Below are positions 23,104-35,455 of a stretch of 64,000 nt of DNA, piece by piece. The translations under genes were made by a program, and so were the position numbers. This DNA comes from Sphagnum magellanicum (taxonomy: Eukaryota > Streptophyta > Sphagnopsida > Sphagnales > Sphagnaceae). Each line of letters starts with the position of its first letter. Within the stretch, counting starts at the first letter, position 1. The DNA lies in assembly GCA_021904315.1 (NCBI GenBank), contig CM038912.1, forward strand, positions 25,332,949 to 25,396,948. The letters run 5' to 3'. Below the pieces are notes generated by a model. That model was not told the DNA's origin and ran no database searches. It saw only the letters and a program-made list of their open reading frames with translations.

Positions 23104-23135
23104 CACCTGTACATTAGGCACAGGGTTCACACTAG
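23104..23135 (+). other. Helitron 3' terminus: hairpin plus CTAG
   Basis: CCTGT and ACAGG form a 5-bp stem with a 9-base loop, then seven bases, then CTAG, followed by T. This is the expected CTRR end with target T. The stem is shorter than usual, which could reflect decay. Confidence 0.7.
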
Positions 23136-23358
23136 TTGGGACATTGAAAGAAGAAGAGTTTTAGTTTGTTTCATGACTGCCGACACCTCTGCTACTGTCA
23201 GTAGATTTGGGCAAAACGGCAAATATTGAGGAAAAGACTTTCTGAGAGAGAGAGAATAAGGCACGGACTAAGGACCACAACGGCTGCTTACTTTCACTGC
23301 CCTTCTCTAGCTCCTTCTAGCCACTGCACTTTTTTCTTTGGTTGCAAAAATTTGAACC
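23136..23358 (-). repeat. Inverted fragment of unit U start
   Basis: From about 23170 the sequence is the reverse complement of Block A positions 1-140, with indels: it contains CATGACTGCCGACACCT, then ATATTGAGGAAAAGACTTT and GAGAGAGAATAAG. So at this locus the order is U(-) then ubiquitin(+), the mirror image of ubiquitin(-) then U(+) at 44138 and 61648. The Helitron abuts it on the left. Confidence 0.7.
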
Positions 23359-24009
23359 ATGGAGACAAAAAAAGAAAATCTCGTGCCAATAATACAGAGA
23401 TTTTTTAAAGAGAAAATAGGCCAAAGTCGCCATATTGGGAGGCAAAATTTTCAATATTTAGATAGTACATTCTTAGAAGTTGCCAAAACTAAGCAAGATT
23501 CTAAAATCTTTTCAGTCAAATTTGGCTTTTACGTCTTGTTGATGATTGCGCGTCCACCTACCTCACAAAATTGGGAAAATTTAAAACCTGCTCTTGCGAC
23601 AAGCTCTAATTTGTTTTTCCCCCTTTCCTTACTGGTTTTCTGTTCAGGTTTGTTTGGTGGCACAGATTGGTTTGAACTGTTTTTTCTTGGAAGTGTTTTC
23701 ATTATGGAGATCTTCGTTAAGACCCTGACGGGCAATATATCATCACGCTTGAGGTGGAGAGCTCTGACACCCTCACTGATGTCAAGGCTAAGATCCAGGA
23801 GAAGAAAGGCATCCCTTCTGATCAGCAGCGGTTGTTTTTCAATCACAAGCAGTTGGAGGATGGGCGGGCTCTAGTGGACTGCAATATCCAAATTGAATCG
23901 ACTCTCCACCTGCTCTATGGCGAGGTTGATCAGTGGTTGTGTCCCATTCCCGAGCAGTGGGACGATGCACAGGCTCTGGTGGAGCGCATGAATTCGACTC
24001 GAGGACGAG
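23359..24009 (+). pseudogene. Ubiquitin pseudogene with upstream ORF, copy 1
   Basis: An ORF from 23359 (METKKENL...IGQSRHI) runs about 345 bases and stays in frame into a ubiquitin start, [11 protein letters not shown] at 23704-23736. An insertion of about 8 bases relative to ubiquitin shifts the frame. The domain then resumes at 23754 as VESSDT...[20 protein letters not shown] and runs through [21 protein letters not shown] to 23912. Ile44 is Phe, Lys48 is kept and Lys63 is Ile. The LRLRGG tail needed for conjugation is missing. Instead the frame reads on as [18 protein letters not shown] to a basic GRGRR before arm M. The upstream part resembles the 5' region of copies 2 and 3 and could be leader or intron sequence of a polyubiquitin gene. 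Not a functional ubiquitin. Confidence 0.85.
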
Positions 24010-24485
24010 GACGTAGGCAAAATTTCGTCAACACATTGATAGCTTTCCCAAGGACTGTTCACAGTATCCTTTCTAGTACATTTGATGACCATTGGAGGAT
24101 AGGTCTAATTATTATGTTATCCAACATCTAAGTCAAGACCATAGCTTCTTCCCTCCTTGAACACTGCTTCCAGAGTTTGTGATTCCAGTTGGAATTCAAG
24201 GAGAATTCAGCATACAAATCTCACAGTCTCCATTTTTTGTCCAACGTTAGACCCAAAAGCTAGGGCTTTACATTTCCTTGGACCCAAAAATGATACAACA
24301 TTAAACCCTACTAACAAAGTGCGAGCATGTTTCATATCATGTACATGTCATTCAACTACATATGAAAGGTAAATGGCTTGTGCGGAGATCAGACCCACCA
24401 GAGGAGGCACCAGTGTAGCCTAGTCCAATACCACCTGAGGAGCCACCAGCGCAGCCCAGTCCAATACCACCTATTCAGCATCAAC
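24010..24485 (+). repeat. Arm repeat M, truncated forward copy
   Basis: Starts GGCAAAATTTCGTCAACAC, matches the first 500 bp of M, and has degenerate minisatellite units (AGATCAGACCCACCAGAGG). It stops after CCACCTATTCAGCATCAACG, where AT-rich DNA begins. Confidence 0.8.
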
Positions 24486-27329
24486 GCTATATGATTAAAA
24501 AAAATAATTAGTTAAAAAAATTAACTACTAGAATTAAGTTATTGGAATTATTGGAATTAATAAATCCAATTCATCTTTTTTTTTTGTTTCATGTTTCAAA
24601 TAATTAATCATTTATTATCTGATTTTTAATTTTTAAACTAATTATTTAAATTAAACTAATGATCTAAATTAAATTGATTAATTCATATTAATACTTAATT
24701 ATTCAGGTCTAATTATAAATTCATAATAATTAAGTAAATTATGTAATTAATAGTTATAATGAACAAATTATTGAACAAAATTCATTATTGAATATTAAAG
24801 ACATTTCTACAAAATGTGAGTGTAATTCATTAATCACCATTCATTAAATGAATGAATTCACTACTTCCCCATTAGGTCCCGTTCATGATGACCTATGAAT
24901 TTATTCAAAATCCATTGAAATCACTTAGTGTATAAGGACATTTTTTGTTATAATGAGATTAAATATGAATTTGAGTAGAATACATAATTGGCAAATAATT
25001 AATTTTTTGAACTTTTGAATTTCTGATTAATTACATTAATTTACTATTTTTTATGAATGTAATTTAAATTTTGAGTTATTTATTTAATAAATTATAAATT
25101 AATTATTTAATCAATTAATAATCTAATTTTTGAATTATGTTGAGTGATATTATCTCATATTTATCAATGTCATAGTGAATAAGTTATTGAGAAAATAATT
25201 CATTATTAAATATTAAGGAGTAAAATTGATTTTTTTATTTTTAAATTATTAAAAAAATTTAAAATAGTAATAAAATAGTGAGAAAAAGTATTTTTGTAAT
25301 GGCAACATAATTGCACAATTAGTCGTATCAATCGGAATCATAGTTGAAAACTAATTGGAAATATCATATTTAATGGGTGTTGGAAATGCATACATGTGGC
25401 ATGATCATATGTGTTGAAGTTGTACATCAGTTGATTGGGTGTTACATTCACATTAGTTGTAATGTAGTTGCCACACACAATTAATGTGCAACTTGTTAAA
25501 AAGTCAAACATGATTAATTAAATTTGTATGTATGATACATACATTACATTATATAGGTGTCCCATTTGTAACCAAGTTGTAATTATAATACAACTATTTG
25601 ATTTTTTAACATGGCATTTTATATATTAATTGCTTGTATTTTTCCAAGTTCTAATTATAATCTAATTGCATGTTAGTTGTTTTGGAGCTTTAATTACAAA
25701 ACAATGTGATTCCAATTGATAGGATTTCTCATAATGTTTGAAAATTGGCCCCTTCCTATGTGCACATGAATATGTCACGGATGCCAATTTTATGGAGTTC
25801 ATCCATTTGAATGTTCATCCATAACTTGTGATAAACTTATAGTACCCAACATGTATAGTTTTAGTTCATTTTTTTTATAACTTTTAGTCAAGTTTGTAGA
25901 TTTATATTTCATTTGTCAACACATTTATTCGTGTGTCAAACGTGTTTTCAATGCATAATATCCATGTGTAAAATTACAAACCTTTTAATACGAACTTTGC
26001 ACAATTTTCATTATTAATTTGTTGTATGTTAAATTTGTGATGTCAATGCCATGAAGAGCAATTATAAACCACTACGAATGATGATGAAACTAAAACTTGT
26101 CATGATCAAAATGCTACAAATGTGATTATTGAAAACAAAGACAACCGCTTATTAGAGTTACTTGTTGCAATAAACAAAAATCATGAAATACATATTTATT
26201 TGCGGTAAGATCAATGAAAAAAAAAAACATGAATAAATTGTCCTTCTCTTGTACCAATTTTTGTTGCTCCAAGTTCCTTCAAATGCTTCCTACATCAAAA
26301 TTATCACTCTAGTGTTGTCTACCATTCCATGAGCAACTTGATTTAACTTTTTTGTCATTGCATATTATAAGTTGAAACTTAGTTTCATATGTAAGATGTA
26401 GTTGTATTGATTTCAATTATATCAATGCATTGAATCTTATCAAAAAAAATTGGAAAAAAATTTAGATAATTTTTTCATATTTGTGTCACCTATTACTATT
26501 ATCGATGTCCCATCACAAATAAGCTTCATTTTGGAATTTGTAGGCCCCTTGAACCCTGAATATGGTGTAGTACGGGGTTTGTTATAGGGAGGAGAAGTTT
26601 TTATTATTGTTGAAAGAAGAAAAAATTATTGCAAATCACTTTGCAAACCTTGGATTTGATGAGATTTTTCTTACCAAGCCAAGATGGGAAATGGTCAATA
26701 GGCTTGCAACCAACCTTCTTACAATGTAATAGCTAAAAGAATTATAGCTACTAAAATGGTATTCATGGAATCTCCCATTGAAAATGCCTAAAAGTGCATG
26801 GCACTTGAATCAAATGGCATTATTTGTGACCAAGTTTTAAATCCCATTGTGGAGTTAATGCTACTTACAATCCTCCCAAAAAAAGAAGATGATCCTTGAG
26901 GGTTTTGAAATGCATTGCAAGGCATGTTGTTGCAATTCAAGTTGAAATTGTGAAACCTTAAACCTAATAGTCACTTGTAGAAGAAGCCTTCACAAATTTT
27001 GTGATTGCTAATGTGAAATAATTGTTATTTTTTACACCTCCTTGTGTGCATTTTGTGAAAATTCATTTTAAGGTTTGAAGGATTATTTAATGACGAAATA
27101 AACCCTAGGCTATAATAACTCCTATTCTATCAATGCCATGTGATTTAATTGTATTGTGAAAGCTATGAGAGTTATAAACATTTTGAGTTGTGAAAGTTGT
27201 GTATTGTAGTGTGAAAGTTATAAACAATTTGTAATTTGGAGGTACCAAATTTCAAATTCATTTTTTGTTCCCTCAAAAGTATTGAGAATTGTTGGAAGAA
27301 TGATGGCTAGGCTTGTATGGGGTCATGGG
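24486..27329. other. AT-rich repeat-derived DNA, no recognised gene
   Basis: Very AT-rich. A motif around AATTCATTATTGAATATTAA at about 24780 recurs at about 25200, suggesting an old duplication. Around 25400-25700 there are repeated AGTTGTAAT/ATTACAACT words similar to those near the ends of the CACTA element at 36-39 kb, so a decayed relative is possible. One short open stretch at 26077-26208 has exon-like, acidic composition, beginning NDDETKTCHDQNATNVIIEN, but has no ATG and no known relative. Nothing else can be supported. Confidence 0.5.
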
Positions 27330-28680
27330 ACCTCAAAAAAGGTTTTGGTTCAAAGCCATTGATGTGGAGGTGAAAGCTTGTCCTACCTTTGCCATGGAAC
27401 TCGATTTGGGATTTGACTTGGGGTGTCGATGGCTTATTGATCAGGTCTATTGTCATGCTTATATATATATAACTTATTTTGTTGTTTGAAGATTTATTTT
27501 GCCAAGTTGCAAGGTAAAAAATGCCCAATTCTCAAGTATACGATACATCCACATTTTCAAGTTGTCATTTCACATTATTAATTTGTTATTTTGTCAAATT
27601 ACAAAATCCCTTTCACCCTATGGATTCCCCAAATGAGCTTCAAGCTACCCACAAATTTTTATTTTTTTTATGTTGTCCAAGGCCTTTTCTTGCCTACCCA
27701 AACTTTTGTGCCAAAAGATGAAATTGCACCAAAAAAAATGTGTTTTTTCCACATGTTGCTTAGGGCTCTTTCCTATTAACATTTCTTCCCATGTTTTTTC
27801 TTTTTCTGTATTTTTTATAACTTGTTGGGTCTTTGAAGCTTGAGAAGAACCCTTTCAAAATTGGAACTAATTTTTTTTAAAAAAATTGAACATATTGAGA
27901 GCTAATCAAAAGGTTTTGATTTTAAAATTCATGTCTTTTTAAATCCATTTTTGTGACCTATGTGGATTTTATGCCCTCCTAATGGTATGGAAATTCATCC
28001 ATGAAAATTCATCAAATCTCTAGGTGAAATAAGATTTTTCCAAGAAATTCAATCTATCATTTTATTTTATTCATGTTGCAATTTATTTATGATGAAATCA
28101 AATGTGTATATTGTATTTTTCTTTGATGAAATTTATTTCATCATGAGATTACATGACATTTCATGGACGGACTTCCATCCCATGAAGATGACTTGGGATC
28201 CATGTCACTCATAAGAATGGATTTGAAAAGAATGAAATCTAAAATCAAAACCTTTCAATTTGCTCTCAATATGTTCAAAAATTAAATTAAGGGGTACTTT
28301 GAATTTTGAAAGTGATTTTTTCAAGGTTCAAGCACCCATCAAGTAAAAAAATCAATGAAGAGATAAAGAAAGGGGGCGGTGAACCCTAGGCAACTTGTGG
28401 AAAAAAAAAAAAAAAATCTAAAAAATCTAATTTTATGGGACAAAAGTTGAGGTAGTTTAGAAAAAATGTAGGTTTTAAATAGCTCAAAACTTTTAAATTT
28501 GTGGGCAACTTGAAGCTGATTTAGGCAATGCATAAGTGGAACTAAACTTGACATGGCAACTTTTTGAAATAACAATGTGGAGATGGCAACTTAGGAATGC
28601 GGACCAACAATAATAACTTGAGAATTGGCGAATGTCAACCTTGTAAACTAAAGAAATACATTGGTTGTAGCCTACTTCTA
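27330..28680. repeat. Large imperfect palindrome P1
   Basis: The left half (about 27490-28075) is the reverse complement of the right half (about 28090-28660) along nearly its whole length, with a centre near 28080. Matching pieces include TTTCACCCTATGGATTCCCC with the complement of GCAATGCATAAG, and TTGAACATATTGAGAGC with the complement of GCTCTCAATATGTTCAA. Homologues are P2 (about 35865-36418 plus 39746-40620) and P3 (right part, 56666-57600). The palindrome is about 1.2 kb, so a transcript would fold back on itself. It resembles a foldback-type element. No protein is encoded. Confidence 0.75.
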
Positions 28681-29944
28681 TACACCATAGGTGTTAATGT
28701 AACCTAAAATAAGGTATCAATGGATGAAGAATGAAGAAACCAAAAGTACCCTTTCTTTTGGTGGGTCATCTTCAATAGTATGTGGACATGAACAATAAAG
28801 TAAATTAGGTTTCTTTTTTTTCAACATAGTTTGTTTATTGTGTTAATATTTTACAAGGTTCAACAACAATGACAAGGTTGTTGAATGATGATGCAACTTT
28901 TATCAAGTTGTCAAGTTTTCATGTGTGATGTGCTTGGTTGATACTTATTTCTTGTGTAATTTTTTTTTTGATAGAAAAAGAAAATGGACGAATGGTGATT
29001 GGTTAGATGAATTTTAGTGAAGCATGTTGGGAAATCTATAGGAGGGATTTAGGGCATGGTTGTGGGACTATCTAAAGGGATTTTTAGACCATGTCATCAA
29101 CTTAAGTTTTCTTTCTTTTCTAGGTTTTAGATTTGGTGAAGATGATGGCATGTGGGAAAAATGTTCATTCGTCCTCTAGTGTCACCATGTTTGAATTCTC
29201 CAAAATCTTTGTTGCACATGGAAAAACAAAACATGGTGCAAAATTAACTAAGTCATTTGGATGTATAATAATAAGATTTATATAAAAATGATGATCATCA
29301 TTAAGGGATTTGAAGGAGTTGGTTTGGAATAACATTCTATTTTTCAAGTTTAGTTTATGTGAATAATTTGAACAATTTTCTGAGGTTATAGAAGGATGGT
29401 TGTAAAAGGAAGTGAATGTACTTATATGCATAGGCACTTTGGGTGAATTTGTGTTTACTTGATGTATCATGGGTGGACTGATAATTTGAATTTTGCAAAA
29501 TTGAGCTTTTAGGGGAATTATCTTTCACTTGTTAAAACTTTTAGGATGTGAAAATTTGAAAGAACATATTGTTGAATTTGTGATTAAAGGGTTTGGGCTA
29601 CATAGGATGTTGGGTTGAGATGCCATTTGAAAAACCATGATAGCTCAAAAGAGCAAATCCATAAATCCATAATGATTTAAAACCAATAGGGAATGTAGAT
29701 TTGTGTGATTATATCATTCAAGGTTACTAATAATACTATAAATAAAGGTTGAGGTTTAATAAAAAATGATTTGAGCTTTTTTTATTTTTGTAATATGAAA
29801 TCACAAGCTATTTTTATGTTGTCAAGTTGTTGGTTACATTAGCTTTTTCTACAAATGAACTTTATAATTTCTTATACCAGATCAATTTGAAATATTCAAA
29901 TTGAGGTTATCACTAATTTCTTTTGTGGCAAAATTTCGCCATTT
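28681..29944. repeat. Spacer between palindrome P1 and inverted arm M
   Basis: Homologous to 40621-41879 and 57596-58854, so it belongs to the repeat family. A minus-strand frame open for 101 codons (29165-29470) is not preserved in the other two copies and I do not regard it as a gene. Confidence 0.65.
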
Positions 29945-31555
29945 TGTGAGAATTATTTTGTAAAAAATATATTTGATCACAAATTCATCAATTTTTTTGA
30001 AAAAAATTGCGAAAAAACCACAAAAGTTCAAAAAATTCCACAAAAATCACCATTATTGCTTATAATTTGAAAGAGTGTTTAAGGTTTTATATTTTCATAT
30101 TTTGAATTTTGCCAAACTTGGCTAATTATAGTTATGGACTATCACCATTTGAGCATTATCAAAAATAATAATAATAATGACAATTGCCATACCACATTTC
30201 CTTCAATATCAATTATCTCAACAAATGGTGGCAATTATTAGTAGCATGTACAATAAACCCCTTTCATAATCACGCACTTGATGACCACTTTCTTTGTGAC
30301 ATTAATGAATTGTGATTTAAATGTGTATAATCACATTACATATAAACCCTTATAAGATTGTGACTATAGGCAAAAAGATCTTATAAAACAAAATTTTAAT
30401 GCTAAAATAAAGATGCCAATTGTTTAAATTTCCTACATAGGTTATTTTATATAAATTTTATTATTCATTATTAAAATTGAAAAGGGTTGTGATTTATGCT
30501 TATTTTATTGTGATGACTTCCATTGAATTTGAGCTCCTTAATTATTAGCTTATGTACTTGTCAACTAATTTTTTTTGCTCTCTTTACAAGTTCACATTTT
30601 TTTTCTTGTTTGCATTAGAAAGTTGTTTTTCCTTTTCTTTTCAATTGGATTCATTGTTATTAATTTGCATAACTTGAACACAAAGCAACACTAGCATTGC
30701 CAAAGCAAACTACAATTTACAAATCCTTAATATTTGCCATGGATTTCCCTCATTATAGTCGCATTTACAAAGAAAGCTTTGCAAAACTTTTGTGCTACTA
30801 ATGAGTGTGACAATGATTCTAAAGAATGGTGTTTCTTACTAAAATGGATGGTTACCAAAATATGTCTGACACAAACAAGAATGTGACTAAAATGGGTGCG
30901 ATTATAAATTGGGCTTACTATATCATATGTAAGTCTAAACCAACTATTATTAATCTTACTATGATTGAGTTAGCTTAAAGTGTGAAACCCAACTTTTTTC
31001 ATTTCTTGATGTCTTTGCCAAGCAAAACCAATTGAATTATTAATGATCATGACATCAGCAATGTCGGTGCTGATTACGTGGTATTGGACTATACTGTTCT
31101 GGTGGCTCCTGGGGTGGGTCTGGTCTCGCCAGGACAAAGGTCGCTAGGCATCATTTAATAGTGTAGTTGAAAGATGTCAGGTTACATGATATAAAATGTG
31201 TAGACACTTTATTGGAAGGGTTTTAATGTTGTATCTCTTTTGGGTCCAAGGCAATGTAAAGCCCTAGCTTTTGGGCCTAATGTGGGACTAGAAATGTCAA
31301 CTAATTAGGTTTGTATGTTGAGTCCTCCTTGGATTGCAACTGGAATCACGAACTCTCAAAACAATGTTCAAGCAAGGAACAAACTATGGTGTTCACGAAG
31401 TGTTCTGCCAATTGAAAAGTAAAGAAAGAAAGACTTAGATGTTGTGTAACATAGTAATAAGACCTATCCTCCAAAGTTCATAAGTGTATCAGAAAAGAAA
31501 CTATGAACAATCCTTAGCAAAGCCATTAATGTGTTTATGAAACTTTGCTTACATG
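29945..31555 (-). repeat. Arm repeat M, inverted copy beside P1
   Basis: Reverse complement of Block A about 2942-4563. It contains inverted versions of the hallmark pieces, such as AACATAGTAATAAGACCTATCCTCC at its right end. The minisatellite part is reduced. Next to it the ubiquitin cassette and the first 720 bp of U are missing, so a deletion joined M directly to U. Confidence 0.8.
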
Positions 31556-31595
31556 GTTTAAGTTCTTTGTGGAGGTTTAATTGTTTGCGACCTTG

Positions 31596-34500
31596 CATGT
31601 GACATCTACACTATGGATGAAATAAAATTATAGATTGTATTTCTTGAAGGAACTTTATTTCATCCTAAGATTTCATGAATTTTCCTAGATGGACTTCCAT
31701 CCCATTCGGATAGCTTCAAATGCACATTGGTCACAAAAGTGGATGAAAAAAACATGAAAATTCCAAGTCAAAATCAGGGTTGGGCAGTTCTCATGAACAG
31801 GGCTGATTTTCATGTTGATTATTAAGCAGGTTCTCTCAATAAGAATCGACAATTCTAGTTTATGCGAGAACTAGAATTGCCTCAGGCATCATCATATAGT
31901 CTCACCTCTGATACCCATGGTGGTTATGGGATGGACTACCCAGTCCAGTTCTTGAGAAGCCCATTCTGACCCTATTAAGGGGCTAAAATCCACGTAAGAA
32001 GGAAACACACATAGGCTTTATAAAGTGAGAATTTAATTCGAAGAGATCCTTGAGGTCAAAGGCTACATTATTAGTTATATTAGATGCTTCCCCATTGAAC
32101 GTGTTCAAATCCTCTGTTCCACCAGTCTATTCACTCTTGTGGAGGCCAAATCACCATTCTATTGGAGTGAATTGGTCCGGAGATTCTCACATGTAGCTGG
32201 GCACCTTCAATATGAGTACCTCATTTTAAGCAACCCTCAATTGAACTTCAAGAACCCTCTTCAACCTCACAACCTCACATGAGCTTCAACATGTGACACG
32301 AGACCCTTCTTGACACCTATGAGAACCAAGGTTGAGCGGGTATCATATTTTTGATACCCTTTGGATGTGATTTTCACAAAATAGATTACTATAAGTTCTG
32401 ATTTTCACTTTTTATTTAAAAAATAATTTATACACCAGGTCAGGTTATCAATATTTTTATAAAATAATTTAATCAATTCTCATGATGTCAGTTCTCATAA
32501 ATTTGAAAACAACTAGTTATCATTTGATGGTTCTCACCAACTAGTTATTAAAAAAAATTCAAATAAAAGAAGAAAACCAAAATTACAAACAAATTATTGA
32601 TTTTATTCTTTTTCTGAAAAATAAAAAAGTCCAACACTAGAACCTAAGTTTAATGATACATGGGATGAGATTCAAAAAAAGCCTTGCAAAAAAAAGTACA
32701 TTAGCATTAAAGGGGGGGGGGGGTTTGAAACTAGCAAAACTAAGTTTCATCTTGTCTTTCCCTTGTCCTGAACGATTCCACTGTTATTACATATATTTCA
32801 CGACTCCTAGCAGTGCAAGTGTAACCTGAAAATAATGTTAGATATTTTTTATGGATGAAGGCTACAAACCCTAATTCATGACTGGTGGTTGAATTGTTGG
32901 CGGTGCAGTGCTTTGACATCACTTAAAAATTTGTTTCTGATGTGTTTTTTATTTTTGGTGTGTTTTGTTACTTTGTAAATTATGACGAAGGGAACTTGGT
33001 GAGTTAGTTTCTGAGATGTAGCACAATTTCAACTACTCAATGAAAACTTTTCATGAGCTTTGTGAATCATGTTTTTGCAAGGAGATTGGTAGGAGGATTT
33101 CGGGGAAGCGAGGAGATGAGGTGATGAGGAATATATTTGATGCAGGTTGAGAAAGTGAAGGCATGTTTTTTTGGTGATGAAAAAGAGCTAAGTTACTATA
33201 CTTTCTAAAGATTGAAAAGCGTGTGTTGGATTTGGATTTTGGGTGTGGTAAATAGATAGAAATAGAACTTGATTAAAATTACTGAATCGGAAGAATCCTG
33301 ATGATTGAACTTCTGTTGCACTAAGAATGTCAGGAAAAGGTCTAGAGGTGTTTTCATGTGTTTCTTTAAGGAACAACACAACGGAGAGGGTGAATGTGTC
33401 TAAGATTTTTGGAGTGGTTGTGTGGTAGCTCATGTTTGATGTTTTTGGGGATTTTGAACTGAGTGTAAAATGTGTTTTGTCCTAAGAAAAATACTTGTTG
33501 CATTGTGGGAGCTCTGGAGGTTTTGGGATCGAAGGGATGCTGGGGAGTAAAATTGATTGTACTCGTTGATCTTGCCCTAAATCTTTATCCAATATCTGAG
33601 ACTAATCCATGTTGAAGTAGTAGAGCTAATCGTTGTGGGGATTCTGTTGTTGAGTATGAATTGCCATGTCACATGAAACAACATGTTGACTCCTAGAGAG
33701 GAAATCGAGATGAGCAACCGATCCTTTGTGATCCATATAATTAAAACAATGTACTTTAAGTGTTTGTAAGGATCTTGAAGAAGAAGCAATATTTGAAGCA
33801 TAATCATTCTATTTCAGTAAAAGTTTCAAAAATATACTTTAGTGTATGTATGTCCAACAAATGGGGATGTGCACACTATAGAAAATATTCCCTTTTCTTT
33901 TAGGTTACATAAGTAATATAATTATTTCAAATCTTGTGCATTAAATGCATAACCTTGTTTAATGGTTGTGCATTGAACCTTGTACAATGAACCCTGAGAA
34001 CTTGACCTGGTAAAGGGGTGTTATTTCATTTGGGTCTCAATCAATATTTATTTATTTATTTATTGTAAATTTGATTATCATACAAGTCAGAACCGATGAT
34101 CATGATTTCAAGGTATGATTGAAACTTTCAAAATGATACCATGAAAGTTTCAGATAGAGATAATCCAGAATGATACTAGGGGAATTTTTGATACCTGCTC
34201 AACATTTATGATAACCCAATTTTGCAAAGTCTAAAGTTAGAATTTTGAATCCCAATGTTGTTGTTATGTAGCCTTGGTTTAACACTATGATCACAGAATA
34301 CAAGAGAATGTTCACACCCCTATGAGTCAAAGTTTTTTTTTTTGGGGGTCAAGTTTATGATGTATCCAAACTAGTGATGATTTACAAGAAGATTTAACCA
34401 AATTTGGCTAAGAGGAACCTAAATAGGAAAGTAAATTTTTTTGAACATCCTTCTTTTTTTGGGTCTAACTACTTGAACCATGTAAAGAAATTTAGTGATT

Positions 34501-35455
34501 TTTCTTAAGTCTTGGGCAAAATCTGGGGGAGGAAAATCTCAAAAACACTTGATTTTAGTACTTTTAATTTTTAATATAGCTTTTTGCCTATGTATAGCCG
34601 GCCTAGAAGAAAAAGGGTGATTAGAATGCGTTCTGCCTTTGAGTGAGTTAGTAGGGCAAAACCAACCCCTACCAATCATTAAGATGTAAAATAATAGGTA
34701 TCCCAGCTCTTTGGTAGGGCTATTAGCCCATGCAAAAAATGGTCACGAATAGTTTTGGGAAAGCTCATCATGCACTCATGAATGGTCCAATTTTTTGGTT
34801 TTTGAAAGAGAAGGAAGGATTTTTTGTTTTTTTTTCCCTTGTGCCCAAATTGATGTATTCTCATCATGTTCCCAAATACATTCCTCAAGATGTTCCCAAT
34901 AGCACCTCGGTTTTATCCCATATGGTTTACCCAAAGTTCAACTCCCATGTATATAAACTGAAAAGGTTCATTAAAGGGGAATACATTTGTTTCCATTTTG
35001 CAACTGGGGTCCTAAGAGGCCCTTCCGTTAGGGAGTGCTTCAATGTTCACAAAAATTGATGATGTGCTAATGAATATGTGGAGCTTTAAAAAAGAAAAAA
35101 AGGAAGTTATCATCACACCCATCAACTAATTAATATGAATCACAATTGGTATCCCAGTGTCCTATTATGACAACTAGTTTTATATAATTTGCATGTAGCC
35201 TACAAGATGCCTTAACATGCCTTTGGAAGGACTTTCTTTAATGTCAAGCATAAACTTTGTTGTTTTTTGGGAAAGTGATGCCAAGATTTGGTCTAAGGGA
35301 AGAAGTAGGGTTTCAATATTTTTCATGTTGCATACAAATCTGACCTTTACTAATTACACCAAACTAACACAAAAGTGTCCATTGAAATAATTGTAATTGA
35401 TTTATTTGTAGCATGATTGTGAGCTTCCCATTTGTTTATATACATGGAAATTTTA
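31596..35455 (+). repeat. Spacer repeat unit U, copy 3 (interrupted)
   Basis: Matches Block A from about 719 to about 1945, with the extra 407-bp segment retained at about 34998-35430. It is split by a TIR transposon at 32328-34206. On the right it stops after TTTGTTTATATACATGGAAA and is followed by LTR-like sequence. No gene. Confidence 0.8.
32318..34216. mobile_element. Non-autonomous TIR transposon with 10-bp target duplication
   Basis: The 1879-bp element (32328-34206) has inverted ends AAGGTTGAGCGGGTATCA and, complemented from the right, AATGTTGAGCAGGTATCA (16 of 18 match). The flanks are TATGAGAACC (32318-32327) and TATGATAACC (34207-34216), a 10-bp duplication with one change. The empty site is seen in other U copies as TGCAAGAACC. 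A 9-11 bp duplication points to the Mutator superfamily, although the inverted ends are short. No transposase is encoded. On the minus strand at 32740-32922 an exon-like frame follows an acceptor TTATTTTCAG near 32829 and reads YTCTARSREIYVITVESFRT. Related sequence is also in the Helitron near 16917-17060. Confidence 0.8.

Larger units (their letters stand above)
14300..23135 (+). mobile_element. Degenerate Helitron carrying a captured gene fragment
   Basis: Rolling-circle transposon. The 3' end is well supported: a short hairpin CCTGT...ACAGG (23106-23124) is followed 7 bases later by CTAG (23132-23135) and then a host T, the standard Helitron terminus. The Rep/helicase frame lies just upstream in the same orientation. 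The 5' end is uncertain. The sequence near 14325-14345 (TATATATTAAAAGACG) resembles the 5' region of plant Helitrons, and unit U stops at 14240, so the start lies between about 14239 and 14330. If so, the element is about 8.8 kb, with 3.2 kb of extra sequence ahead of the Rep gene, including a LOR gene fragment. Confidence 0.8.

Noticed and set aside
29165-29470. 101-codon minus-strand ORF in the spacer beside P1
   Set aside because: Homologous positions at 41100-41400 and 58080-58360 have stops and indels in that frame. No known domain.
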